From Phyto melanocephala (lineage: Eukaryota; Arthropoda; Insecta; Diptera; Rhinophoridae), in assembly GCA_941918925.1 (NCBI GenBank), contig OW799233.1, positions 71,761,578 to 71,825,577 on the forward strand: 64,000 nt of DNA, read 5' to 3'. The translations under genes and the position numbers were made by a program. Positions 9,268-19,104 of the stretch are shown here, piece by piece (the stretch's first letter is position 1; each line of letters opens with the position of its first letter). The notes under the pieces are model-generated. The model did not search any database. It saw only the letters and a program-made list of their open reading frames with translations, and was not told where the DNA came from.

Positions 9268-12200
9268 ATGAGAGAATACGAACAATTAGGTCACATGACT
9301 GCAGTGGACCCAAATTTAAATGAACCACATTTTTGTTTACCTCATCAATTTGTTTTAAAACCAAATAGTATTAGTACTAAATTGCGCGTAGTTTTTGACG
9401 CATCGTCTAAAACGTCATCAACAAAATCACTCAATGATATATTATGTACCGGGCCAACTATTCAAGATGAACTATTTCTATTGCTTCTCACTTTTCGTTT
9501 ATGGAAATATGCTTTGACTGCTGATATTACAAAAATGTATAGAATGGTTCTATTACATCCAAACGACAGAAAATTTCAGCAAATACTTTGGAGAGAGAAC
9601 GAACTTCAACCCATTAATACATACCAATTAAATACAGTTACGTACGGTATGTCTGCATCACCGGATTTAGCAATACGTAGTTTACACTATATCGCTGAAC
9701 AATTTCAAGATCAGTATGAAGTTGGTGCTCATGTCATCAAAACTCAGTTATATGTAGATGATTTGTTAAGTGGAGCAAATGATTTACCAGGTTTAGCTCG
9801 TATTAAAGACGAAACTATGACGTTATTAAGAAAAGGTGGTTTCGAACTTACAAAATTCAATTCAAATAATTCTCTTTTTCGACCTGAAAAAACTGAAGCT
9901 AAGCTGATTAACGTTGTTGAACCAAACATCACAAACGCACTTGGAATCACTTGGGATTCCGTTGCAGACCAGTTTCTCTTCTCGTTTCAACCGAAAAAGA
10001 AGTATCCTGTAATAACAAAAAGATCAATACTCTCATTAATATCATCAATTTTCGACCCACTGGGTTTGATATGCCCCATCATAATTCAACCAAGAGTCCT
10101 TATGCAAGATTTGTGGATATCGAAAGCAGACTGGGATTCCGAAGTTTCTCAGAAACCAAAGGATTTGTTTATATCATTTATCAAAGATCTTCAGAATTTA
10201 CATTTAATAAAAATTCCTCGTTTTGTTTTTCAGACGAATTTTGTAACATCACAGTTGCACGGTTTTAGCGATGCCTCTGTTCGTGCATATGGCTGCTGTT
10301 TTTATGTTAGAACAACCGACGAAAAGAGCAATGTTCATGTTCAATTATTTACCGCTAAGTGTAGGATCGCACCAACAAAAAAGAAAACAATGCCACAACT
10401 AGAACTCTGGGGAGCACATTTACTAGCAAAAATGTACAGCAAAATTCGTCATTTGTTTGAAAAACAAAATATACAAACGTTTATGTGGACAGATTCGACT
10501 GTGGTATTACATTGGCTTAAAAAACATTCATCTACTCTTGTAACTTTTGTTGGAAATCGAATTTCGGAAATACAAGAAGAAACAAATAATTGTGTGTGGC
10601 GACATGTTCCAACTCTATCAAACCCTGCAGATATTATTTCGCGAGGATGCACAGTACACGAATTAGAAAAATCTATTTGGTTGAAGGGTCCAAAATTTCT
10701 TCAAGAATCAATCGAAAAATGGCCAAAACCCATCTTAACAACAAATGAATCTGCAGCAGAATTAGCAGTAAGAAAAACTATTTTAAACTGCCAAGTAGCT
10801 GAAAATTCAATAATCAGATTGATAAACCGCATAAGCTCTTACACCAAGTTGTTGAAAATCGTATGCACGATGTTTAGATTTAAGTATAAAATTAAACACA
10901 ATACAGTAACAACGCCTGACGAATTACATCGATCTTTACATTGCATTATTTGGAACATACAACAACATTATTTTCGTGAAGAATACAAATTACTGCAAAA
11001 TAACCAACCTATTAGAAATTCGTTAAAAGCTCTAAATATTTTCATTCAATACGTCGACAATTTTCCCCTTATTCGTGTTGGAGGTCGCTTGGAAAACGCA
11101 GACATTCCCGACGATCGGAAACATCCATTTTTGCTGCCAAGAGATAGTAGTCTAGTGACTATATTGGTTCGTCATCTTCATGTCACTAATTATCATGCAG
11201 GCCCTAAAGCTCTCATGGCATTTACTCGTCAGAAATTTTGGATAATAGGAGCCAGACTTCTAACACGAAAAATCGTTCGGACATGTCCTAGTTGTATTCG
11301 CTATCGTCCTAAACTGCTTAGCCATGTCATGGGTTCGTTACCTGCAAGTCGTGTTACAAATGGAAGACCGTTTGAAAATACAGGAGTTGATTTTTGTGGC
11401 CCTATATATACGTACTTAAAAATTCGAGGAAAACAGCCTTATAAGTGTTATGTTGCGATTTTTGTTTGTTTTGTGACAAAAGCAGTTCACATAGAAGCTG
11501 TATCCGATCTTTCATCTGAAGCCTTTATTGCCGCTTTAAAACGGTTAATTGGTCGTCGTGGTATTCCAGCAAACATATTTTGCGACAATGCCACAAATTT
11601 CGTAGGGGCTAATACACAATTGATTGAGCTTAAAAAATCATTTACTAATAAGTCTTTCCAAAATGACATAACTAACTTTTGTTGTAAAAACTTCATTAAA
11701 TTTAATTTTATTCCCCCTAGAGCACCCCATTTTGGAGGACTCTGGGAGGCAGCTGTTAAATCAGCAAAAGGTTACCTTTTTCGAACATTGGCAAATGCAA
11801 AAATGACGTATGAAGAACTTTCAACAAGTTTAATTGAAATTGAAGCCATAATGAATTCAAGACCGATATCAGCTATATCTAGTGACCCCAACGATTTCGA
11901 AGCCTTGACGCCTGGACATTTGTTAATTGGCGGTCCTTTGAATTCGTTGCCTGAACGAAATATTGAATGCCATGAAATAAGTCATTTAGAGAGATGGAAA
12001 CGCATATCAGCAGCAAAACAACAATTCTGGAAGAGATGGTCAACTGACTATATAAACGAGCTAATACACAAAAGTAAATGGTCACAAGCAAATCCTAACA
12101 TTCATCTGAATTCATTAGTACTCGTCCACGAAGATAACGTCTCACCATTGAAATGGGCATTAGGTCATATCATGGCAATATATCCAGGCAAAGATGGTCA

Positions 12201-12282
12201 CATAAGGGTTGTCAAAGTAAAAACTGCAAAGGGATTGTTTCGAAGGCCTATTCACAAACTTGCACTATTACTAAACCCTTGA
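9268..12282 (+). CDS. BEL/Pao Pol: RT, RNase H, integrase
   Basis: 1,004 codons without a stop. Domains in order: reverse transcriptase with VVFDAS, LTADITKMY and the catalytic YVDD at residues 162-165; RNase H with GFSDAS (Asp335), PQLELWGA and TDSTVVLHWL; integrase with an H-H-C-C zinc finger (HLHVTNYH ... CPSC), catalytic Asp708 (GVDFCGP), Asp773 (FCDNATNF) and Glu827 (GGLWEAAV), the wide D-E spacing being typical of BEL/Pao. The C-terminal region (QQFWKRWSTDYINEL, LVLVHED, RPIHKLALL) is the family's DUF5641-like end. The first Met is in a conserved block, so the frame was probably fused to the upstream one originally. All catalytic residues are intact. Confidence 0.95.
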   Translation: MREYEQLGHMTAVDPNLNEPHFCLPHQFVLKPNSISTKLRVVFDASSKTSSTKSLNDILCTGPTIQDELFLLLLTFRLWKYALTADITKMYRMVLLHPNDRKFQQILWRENELQPINTYQLNTVTYGMSASPDLAIRSLHYIAEQFQDQYEVGAHVIKTQLYVDDLLSGANDLPGLARIKDETMTLLRKGGFELTKFNSNNSLFRPEKTEAKLINVVEPNITNALGITWDSVADQFLFSFQPKKKYPVITKRSILSLISSIFDPLGLICPIIIQPRVLMQDLWISKADWDSEVSQKPKDLFISFIKDLQNLHLIKIPRFVFQTNFVTSQLHGFSDASVRAYGCCFYVRTTDEKSNVHVQLFTAKCRIAPTKKKTMPQLELWGAHLLAKMYSKIRHLFEKQNIQTFMWTDSTVVLHWLKKHSSTLVTFVGNRISEIQEETNNCVWRHVPTLSNPADIISRGCTVHELEKSIWLKGPKFLQESIEKWPKPILTTNESAAELAVRKTILNCQVAENSIIRLINRISSYTKLLKIVCTMFRFKYKIKHNTVTTPDELHRSLHCIIWNIQQHYFREEYKLLQNNQPIRNSLKALNIFIQYVDNFPLIRVGGRLENADIPDDRKHPFLLPRDSSLVTILVRHLHVTNYHAGPKALMAFTRQKFWIIGARLLTRKIVRTCPSCIRYRPKLLSHVMGSLPASRVTNGRPFENTGVDFCGPIYTYLKIRGKQPYKCYVAIFVCFVTKAVHIEAVSDLSSEAFIAALKRLIGRRGIPANIFCDNATNFVGANTQLIELKKSFTNKSFQNDITNFCCKNFIKFNFIPPRAPHFGGLWEAAVKSAKGYLFRTLANAKMTYEELSTSLIEIEAIMNSRPISAISSDPNDFEALTPGHLLIGGPLNSLPERNIECHEISHLERWKRISAAKQQFWKRWSTDYINELIHKSKWSQANPNIHLNSLVLVHEDNVSPLKWALGHIMAIYPGKDGHIRVVKVKTAKGLFRRPIHKLALLLNP

Positions 12283-12309
12283 AAGTCGATCCTTTCAATG
12301 CCCCTGGAA

Positions 12310-12719
12310 TGTTGGAGCCTATTTAAAAATATACAATAGATTTTTTGTTACCGTTGCTCTAAAGCTTAGCAGTATAATTATGTTAATAAATGTAGTTGCA
12401 ACCAACTATATTTATTTATTATGATGATATTTTGTTCTCACTTAAATTCATTGAATAATTTCTACGCCTTTGGTTTCCTTTAAAAAAGCTTTCAGTATAA
12501 TTTGCTCAGTTATTTTACTTTACATTTTTTTCTTTTCTCTTTATATATTACATGATTACCGTTTTAGAACATATTGTCAATATAAAATCTATTGCATTAA
12601 ATAAATCAGAATTGTATTGTTTATAACGTTCATCGAACAAGTCCAGTTTTGTTTTCTTTCGTTACAATATAACTTGGAAGTTGCTCTGAAAAATTATATA
12701 TTCATCCACAAATCGTACA
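12310..12719 (+). repeat. BEL 3' LTR
   Basis: 410 bp, equal in length to the 5' LTR with five base differences; followed by the duplicated GGGGC. No obvious polypurine tract precedes it. Confidence 0.95.
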
Positions 12720-12724
12720 GGGGC

Positions 12725-14092
12725 TTTTGAGTAATAGCACTGATATACGTAATCTAGTCTAATAAATTATAAGAGAATATAGAATTTAAAGATTAATTCT
12801 CCTGTTAAAATTTTTAGTGAAAAAATGTATGATACGTTTTTACAAAACTTGCATGAGTTTCTGAGCAAAAAGTGTAATAATTGTAATAAATTTCACTAAA
12901 ATCTTGCGTATTTTAGATTAAAGTAGATAAACGTAATTGAAAAATGAAGGTTCATTTATGTATGGGTATCCAATTAAATTCATTTCAGTAATTAATCTGT
13001 ACCTTAAGAATTTCAATCGCCAATGGTAGCCCCAAACTTTTCTGAACTAAAGAAATAACTCACTGGTAATACTCTATGATTTTTGAGACGCCAGGGATAG
13101 ATAGTTGAGATTTTTAATTTGAAAAAAATTTATAATATTATTAAATAAGTTTTATATAATTCTACGGAATTAAATTTATTCAAATACAATTTTTTTCTGT
13201 TCTTGTTTAAGTGTAAATTTATTTTTTTTTCGCGATATTTCTCAGTTTAAGTAATATTTCAAAATTAAGTTATGAACAGGGTTTTAGAATTAAATTTGAG
13301 TTTAAATGCCAAAGTTCCTTGTTAAGGGTAATGAACTAAAAACATTTTCTTTTCTTCTTTCTCGTCAAAATCTAAATGGTGAATTTTCGCATGTACGAGA
13401 CACATACACATTATAATTTCCATTTTCATTTCCTATATATGAGCACATACAGAATTTTGATTTGTCTTGGGAACAACAAACGATTTAAACATCTCTGATT
13501 TTTCCTCCTTCCCAAGATATATTTTGTAACTGAGCATAACTGAAAAATGTTATTATTGTGGTAAAAGCGGGCAAATTATTAAAATTTCGTGATAAACTTT
13601 AAACTAATTATAATTTCCGGTAAGTTGTAACACAATTATTTTGCGTACACAATTAACGTTTTAATAACCCCTATAGAGATAACTTTCCCAATCAGATATT
13701 ATATCAACTATTTCAGGGGTTATAACGAGAATTCTATTATATTTTTGGAAATATTAATTGACATGAATAAATATTACCAGTGGTAACATTAATCCTAGTA
13801 ACGTCAGAGAAAAACTCACTGGCAACACTTATTGATATTCTTGGGTCCAAGTTTGGAAAGTTTCATATTCAAATGGAGTAAATTGGTTTAATATTTTACA
13901 GTATTAAATTTATTTTAATAAAAGTAAATAAATCAATAATAATTTTATTTATGTTTAGAGCAATTTATTAAAAAAATTAACAAGGTTTAAAAAGATTTAA
14001 TAAACTTTCGTTATGTTTACAAAGTAAAGTGTAATGATATTTGTAACTTTTCAACTCACCATTATTTTTTGTTCATTTTCATATATATATAT
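12725..14092. other. AT-rich intergenic stretch, nothing recognised
   Basis: No gene, RNA gene or element end seen on either strand. Confidence 0.6.
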
Positions 14093-14605
14093 TGTTACAG
14101 ATTTATTTTTAAATAGCTTAATTAACATTATAATTTATTTTAGTTGTAGTAGTTTAAGTTACTGTTGCTTTATTTGTATTACTTTATTTCGCTGGTTGTT
14201 CGAACATGATATTAAGTTGTTATTTTGTGTAGCATACTTTTAGGTACTTCCATTATTCTTGTATATTACTTAACGTCTTAATTTAAATGTAACGGTTTTC
14301 GAATGTACTAGTGTGTACATACGAGAACTTTGTCGAATGTTACCGAACACCACTATGTTACTATAAATAGCCGAACAACACATCTAACATGATCAGCATA
14401 ACAGTAGAGCTTGTAAAGCGCGTATCAAAGTGAGTTTGATAATAAAAGTGTATAACCATAAGTGAAATAAGTAAAGTGCTATAAAAACAATATCTGAGTG
14501 TATTTAAAAAAATAACAAATTTCAACTGTTTTTGATTGCAATAAAAGAACTCAAAGTATATTTAAAGGAAATAAGCCAACAATTATAAAAGGTATAAACG
14601 TAACA
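14093..14605 (+). repeat. 5' LTR of a gypsy element (SAP-Gag type)
   Basis: Runs from TGTTACAG to CGTAACA (about 513 bp) and is followed by a primer site. Its identity is confirmed by a second, reversed copy in two parts at 48954-49313 and 54356-54524, the latter adjoining a gypsy integrase end. The extreme bases fit the TG...CA rule. Confidence 0.8.
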
Positions 14606-14607
14606 AC

Positions 14608-14624
14608 TGGTGTCAGAAGTGAAA
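14608..14624 (+). promoter_or_regulatory. tRNA primer-binding site
   Basis: TGGTGTCAGAAGTGAAA, 2 nt after the LTR end, in the place expected for a gypsy primer-binding site. Confidence 0.7.
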
Positions 14625-14643
14625 TTGCATTATAATAAAAGAC

Positions 14644-15415
14644 ATGAAATTTGAGGAGCTTAAAGTTGAACAACTCAAAAAAGAATTGAGTAAGCTGGCA
14701 TTGCCGACAACAGGTAAAAAAGTAGAATTGCAGAAGAGGGTTCTAGATGAATTTAAGCGGCGTAATATTGACATAGATGGTTACGAGTTTGAAGAAAACT
14801 AAGAAATTAAAGTTTTCACTCGTGCAACCACAAACAACATGGATTTAAGTACAATGCTTGCAGCAATGATGAAAAAATGGAACTTAACGGTCAAAAGTTA
14901 TTAGCTGAAGTAAAAGAAGAAAGTAAAATAATGGAGTTGGAACTTCAAGAAACTTCTAGAGCTAATAATGAAAAATTATTAGCTGAAGTTAGAGGAGTGC
15001 AAGAAACAGCTAGAGCTACCAGCGAGAAACTTCAATAAATTTCTGAAGCTGTAAATAACAGATTAGAGGGCATTGAAAAGCATGTCAGTAAAATAGATAA
15101 AAAAAACTAGCTGATCTTGAAAATAACATCGGAGAACAGGCTAGAGATTTTGACGAAAAATTGCAATTAAAATACGAAAAATTTAAAAATCTAGAAACAA
15201 AAATAAACGATCTTCAATGTCATGAGGGACCAGTGCGAATAATTCCAGAATTCTCGATTAGAATAAAGGCCCCTACTTTTGACGGCAGTGCACCATTAAA
15301 TGTTTTTGAATTTCAGTTTGAGACAGTTGCCAATATAAATATGTGGAACGATGAAGAAAAGTCTTTAGAGTAGATTTTGGCATTAAAAAGCAACGCAGCA
15401 CAAGTTCTAGAAAGT
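14644..15415 (+). pseudogene. Gypsy Gag with SAP-like N-terminus, broken and interrupted
   Basis: ATG at 14644 opens 52 codons that form a SAP-like motif (LKVEQLKKELSKLAL, KKVELQKRVLDEF); SAP motifs bind AT-rich DNA and occur at the start of some insect gypsy Gags. A TAA at 14800-14802 and several frame changes follow through a coiled-coil, Glu-rich stretch. The last part (FSIRIKAPTFDGSAPLNVF) leads into the Gag core and has a TAG at 15371-15373. The frame is cut at 15415/15416 by the insertion of another LTR element; the rest of this element is not found on the far side. Confidence 0.8.
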
Positions 15416-16759
15416 TGTAACGACGTGTTTTACCACCTAACGCTGGGGTAAGCTCTGGGCTCCCAAGATTCGTTACAAAAATTTATTTTTGTGCAAGAGA
15501 GAAGGAAACACGGTGATGCTTTAATTTGCGTTATAAATTTATATTATCTTTATTATTCTCTTTCTTAAGGAAAAGGAATCAATCTGGTTTTCTTAGGTTC
15601 GCGTAGCCGATCGATCGTTAGTCGTATTTACCGATTCACGCGGAGTGAGGCGAATACGTAGTTCTCTCTGTGATTGCTACTCAAAGACAACTCTGTGTGG
15701 AGCCTAAACTCCGAGCACCCAGAGATGTCTCTACTTTACCCGTACTCAATACTACTAAAGAGCAGAGCTTACTCTCTAATGCTACTGTGTGATCGGGGCG
15801 TAGTCAATTCAGGAGAAACCGAAGAGACGTCCGTCTTGATAGCCACTTGAAGACAACTCTGTGTGGAGCCTAAACTCCGAGCACCCAGAGAGGTCTCTAC
15901 TCCACTTACAAGCGGTATTACAAAAGAGTAAGATTTACTCTTTAGTACTTGCCGGGCTTGCGTGGCGCGGCTGACACAAGAGGGTTGCTACTTGGAGAGC
16001 GCGTGTGTTTGTCTGGCGATAAATTGAGAGGAGCCTAAACTCGAAGCACTCAATTTAGCACCGGATCAACCACTTGAGGAGCGCGTGTGTTTACTTGGTT
16101 TTAAATTGAGAGGAGCCTAAACTCGAAGCACTCAATTTAATACCAGATCAACCACTTGAGGAGCGCGTGTGTTCACTTGGTTTTAAATTGAGAGGAGCCT
16201 AAACTCGAAGCACTCAATTTAATACCAGATCAACCACTCTAGGGGCACGTGTTACTTGATGTTAAATTGAGAGGAGTCTAAACTCGAAGCACGCAATTTA
16301 ACATCAGCTTAACCGCGAAGACTTTACTTATTAAGCGAATAAGGTCTTACCAGTTGCGCTGCCGTATGCTGACTGACTCTTTTCTATGAACAAGACTTCC
16401 ATTTATTGTTTTGTGTGTACATATCATTTCATACACAATTACCCACACAAGTATTCATATGTGCCGATGACAACAACCGAGGTATATTTAGCCTACACAC
16501 ACGCGCATACGAGTGTATCTTGTATTGTGATTGGTGGTGTATGTAAACCACACTCACCACTACGTGGTTCGGTTTATTTACATTTCACCATAGTGTTCGG
16601 TTCGCAATGGAAAACCAGATTAAAAGTTTCCTTTTCTATCTAACATTATGAATGAAGTAAAGAGGCAATATGTCGTTCCAATGAGTTGGATATGTAAATA
16701 TAATTTAGACGTCCAGTCTTGTGGACCCAAAAACAAGGCCACGACTTTTGGTCGTCACA
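15416..16759 (-). repeat. 3' LTR, 1,344 bp, of the RT-less gypsy
   Basis: On the minus strand it reads TGTGACGACC ... GTCGTTACA. The junction with the polypurine tract sets one end, the shared sequence with 19105-20216 the other. It is unusually long for the size of the element and contains six related hairpins (15685-16317). Confidence 0.9.
15685..16317 (-). repeat. Array of six related hairpins in the LTR
   Basis: Six inverted repeats share the core GAG-CCTAAA-CTC (plus-strand view; one has TCTAAA) but differ in their outer arms. Two (15685-15730, 15851-15896) pair AGACA/TGTCT-like and CTCTG/CAGAG arms; four (about 16012-16064, 16095-16146, 16186-16227, 16255-16314) pair AAATTGAG/CTCAATTT plus flanking bases. 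The last four are also tandem repeats of about 85 bp. Arms change together: TGGT/ACCA in one copy is TGATG/CATCA in another. The same array is in the other LTR at 19374-20005. This suggests a conserved RNA or DNA fold. Confidence 0.75.
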
Positions 16760-16761
16760 TT

Positions 16762-16785
16762 ACCTCCCTCCTTCCCCTGGGGGGC
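16762..16785 (-). promoter_or_regulatory. Polypurine tract of the RT-less gypsy
   Basis: On the minus strand CCAGGGGAAGGAGGGAGG directly precedes the LTR start, the usual plus-strand primer of reverse transcription. Confidence 0.75.
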
Positions 16786-17128
16786 TTAATTATTTACAAA
16801 ATAACTTAATTCTACAAAGGGGTATATATGGTTTTTTTTTTCTTTTAAATACAGTTCTCTCTCTACTTTGTTATATGGTCAACTTAGACTAATTTCAATC
16901 AATTAACAAAAAAAAGTACATTAATGATTCGTAAGGGTAATGGTAAGAAAATGGTACTTACAAAATAGCTTAATTCTAATAATTTATTGTATGGGTAATT
17001 AATTATTATTAATATATTAAAGAAAAGTACAATAATGGTTTATACAAAGTTCAAGTGATAAGGAGTAGATAATTGTGTCATTAGATTTGTTTTTGTTTTT
17101 TTTTAATTTTTATAATGTATTACGAGTA

Positions 17129-17902
17129 TTACGGCGCCTCTACTCTCTGCGATCTCAGACGATAGTTACCGCTTCGGAAGATTTCGATGAGATATTGGTA
17201 GTCACCAACTACTCGTTTGAACTTTATACGTCTATTATTTTTACGATTGGCCAGCCTTTCTTGTATATATTTATGAAGTTCTGGGGGTATCTCCGGGATG
17301 GACGTTTCTCTTAACGATGGACCTCGTTCTGGCTCATATTTTGGTGGCTGGTTATCGTTGGTATTGTCTTCTATCCGTTTGCCATCGGGAGGTTTAGGGA
17401 TCTTAGATAGTGGTTCTATGGTTGAGCCTTGGTTGTCATTCTCGCTCGGATTAGCTTTGGTTGGAGGTGATACTGGGTTGTGAGGATGTTCCCCAATCTG
17501 AAGCAGTGGGTCAGTGGTGTTCACGGCTGCTCGTTTGCCATCGCAAGTGGTGGTTAGTCCAGCACAGGTAAGGGTGGCGTTGAAGTTTCGTAAGAACTCC
17601 AACCCTCAAATAACATCATCGCTACATTCGGGCATTATGCAAAAGGAACATGGTTTCGTGAGGTTGTTTAGGGTGACATCATACCCAATTTCGCTAGTGA
17701 CTCGTTTTCTGGAACCGTCCGCTAAAATTACTTCCAGGCCATCGTTGATTCTAACTGGTGGTATCCCGAACTGTTTTACGAGTTCAGGTCTGATGAAATT
17801 TCTGGATGCGCCAGTATCGATGGTGGCAGTTACGAATTTTCTGTTCATCTTGATGGTGGCAGTTAAACTGGCGTCTTCACATCGGATGGTGGTTCGTCCT
17901 TC
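17129..17902 (-). pseudogene. Retroviral-type aspartic protease with long C-terminal tail
   Basis: The frame opens at 17902 after a stop and is read in a different frame from Gag, so frameshifting or re-initiation would be needed. The active site ATIDTGASRNF (Asp codon 17816-17818) is intact. A single in-frame TGA (17606-17608) interrupts the protease just before the conserved GLEFLR-type block; the frame then runs on for 157 codons through a Pro/Asn-rich linker to a basic end (ERLANRKNNRRIKFKR) and stops at 17129. No RT follows: only ~370 nt of 3' UTR before the polypurine tract. In ordinary gypsy elements RT would begin here. Confidence 0.8.
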
Positions 17903-17934
17903 TTAGGGTGTATTTATCGGAGGAGTGGCTAGCC

Positions 17935-18915
17935 TCAGTTCTGTCGTCCTCCGAGGCGGTTTCCCGCCCGCAATTTACTATCAGGGCATCTGTCTGATCG
18001 ATGCCCCTCACTTCCGCATGTTCTGCATGCGGTTCGTGTCTTATCTGTTGATGGTATAATCGGTGGCATTAAATTCTCAGATGGTTGGTGGAATTCCTCA
18101 CGGAAGCTCTCGAGATCTTCTGCTAGTGCGATCAGTTCGTTTAGGGAGGAAAAGTCCTTTCGTCGGATATACCACAAGTAGTCTGGGTGTGAGTTGCGAT
18201 AGATGCGCTCCAGTTTTTGGGAATTATTTAATGCGGAATGCCGCATCAAATTCTGTAATGATAAGACGTAGTTTTTAAATGGCTCTTTACTACCTTGTTT
18301 GCGCCTCTGGATCTCTTCCTCTAGTTTTCCGTAATATCTTGGAGGTAGAAAAAACGTGCAGAAATCTGTCTTAAAACTAGCCCAGGTTGACCAATGTTCG
18401 TTATTGTTGCGAAACCATACTAGCGCTCGTTCGCAAAGAAGTTCCGGCATAATTGAGGGTAGTTTATCTACAGATATACAATACATGTGGGAAAGCTCCT
18501 CCACTCTCTCGATAAATTCTAAGGGCTCTTTTGTCCCGTCATACGTTACTGCCCATCTTCTGACCTGGTCGATTATATCCGCATGGCCCTGGCAATGAAA
18601 GGTCTTTGATCTGCTCTCTGGTGCCGATAGGTGTGGTTCCCTGAGTTCATCCTTCACGGGGGATTTTTCTCGATGACTGTCATGCGGGGGAATAGACAAT
18701 ACTGGCGTGGCGGCACTGGCGATAGGTTCGTGTCTGGCCTGTAGTTCTAAAAGCCGTGATAACTGTCCACTTTCGTGCTCACTACTTAGAAACTTGGTCC
18801 AGCGTCGACGTAGTTCCTCGACCGTGCCACTCACATCCATCCGCCACTCACCTAGATATGCCACTAATTCATCGCGTTTGAGGGAATATGCCCAAGATGT
18901 TCTGACCGTATTCAT
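17935..18915 (-). CDS. Gag of the RT-less gypsy element
   Basis: 326 codons from ATG (18913-18915), uninterrupted. The N-terminus (LKRDELVAYLGEWRMDVSG ... LRRRW) looks like a SAP-type helix-extension-helix. The central Gag core has FIERVEELSHMY, PELLCERALVWF and FLPPRYYGKLEEEI, typical of gypsy retrotransposon Gag. A CCHC zinc knuckle (C-RT-C-GSEG-H-RSDR-C) lies near the C-terminus and would bind the RNA genome. It is about 170 bp inside the 5' LTR. This is one of the few intact frames here, which fits the low LTR divergence. Confidence 0.9.
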   Translation of the reverse strand: MNTVRTSWAYSLKRDELVAYLGEWRMDVSGTVEELRRRWTKFLSSEHESGQLSRLLELQARHEPIASAATPVLSIPPHDSHREKSPVKDELREPHLSAPESRSKTFHCQGHADIIDQVRRWAVTYDGTKEPLEFIERVEELSHMYCISVDKLPSIMPELLCERALVWFRNNNEHWSTWASFKTDFCTFFLPPRYYGKLEEEIQRRKQGSKEPFKNYVLSLQNLMRHSALNNSQKLERIYRNSHPDYLWYIRRKDFSSLNELIALAEDLESFREEFHQPSENLMPPIIPSTDKTRTACRTCGSEGHRSDRCPDSKLRAGNRLGGRQN

Positions 18916-19085
18916 TTCTTAAGGTAGAGTTGTGTTTTTCTTTGTTATGAAAAATATTTTTTTTCACTTAAACTGTTTGTTATGTAAATTATTTTTACGT
19001 TCGGTTTGTTATAAGATAATATTTTCTTTTTTTCTTTTTATAATTTATATAATCGTAGTTAAATGCACTTTCGTTTATTTCCTTT

Positions 19086-19103
19086 GTCCCTGCTCGGGCG
19101 CCA
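19086..19103 (-). promoter_or_regulatory. Primer-binding site, lysine-tRNA type
   Basis: Minus-strand TGGCGCCCGAGCAGGGAC lies immediately inside the 5' LTR; it resembles primer sites complementary to the 3' end of tRNA-Lys. Confidence 0.75.
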
Positions 19104-19104
19104 T

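Larger units (their letters stand above)
6496..12719 (+). mobile_element. Nearly intact BEL/Pao LTR retrotransposon
   Basis: A 6,224-bp element with two 410-bp LTRs, a primer-binding site, a gag-protease frame and a pol frame. Target duplication GGGGC is present on both sides (6491-6495, 12720-12724), as expected for the BEL/Pao 4-6 bp rule. I count five differences between the LTRs over 410 bp (about 1.2%), so the insertion is fairly young. Gag and Pol are separated by an early TAG at 9260-9262 and a change of frame; comparison with the family suggests a lost base in an A run near 9250. No env is present. Confidence 0.95.

Noticed and set aside
14034..14243. Hydrophobic 69-codon frame
   Set aside because: Overlaps the gypsy LTR and non-coding sequence; composition reflects AT-rich DNA.
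16021..16317. CRISPR-like regular repeats
   Set aside because: They are ~85-bp tandem repeats with no unique spacers, inside an LTR of a eukaryotic element.
17514..18922. Several plus-strand open frames of 60-130 codons
   Set aside because: Shadows of the minus-strand Gag and protease.
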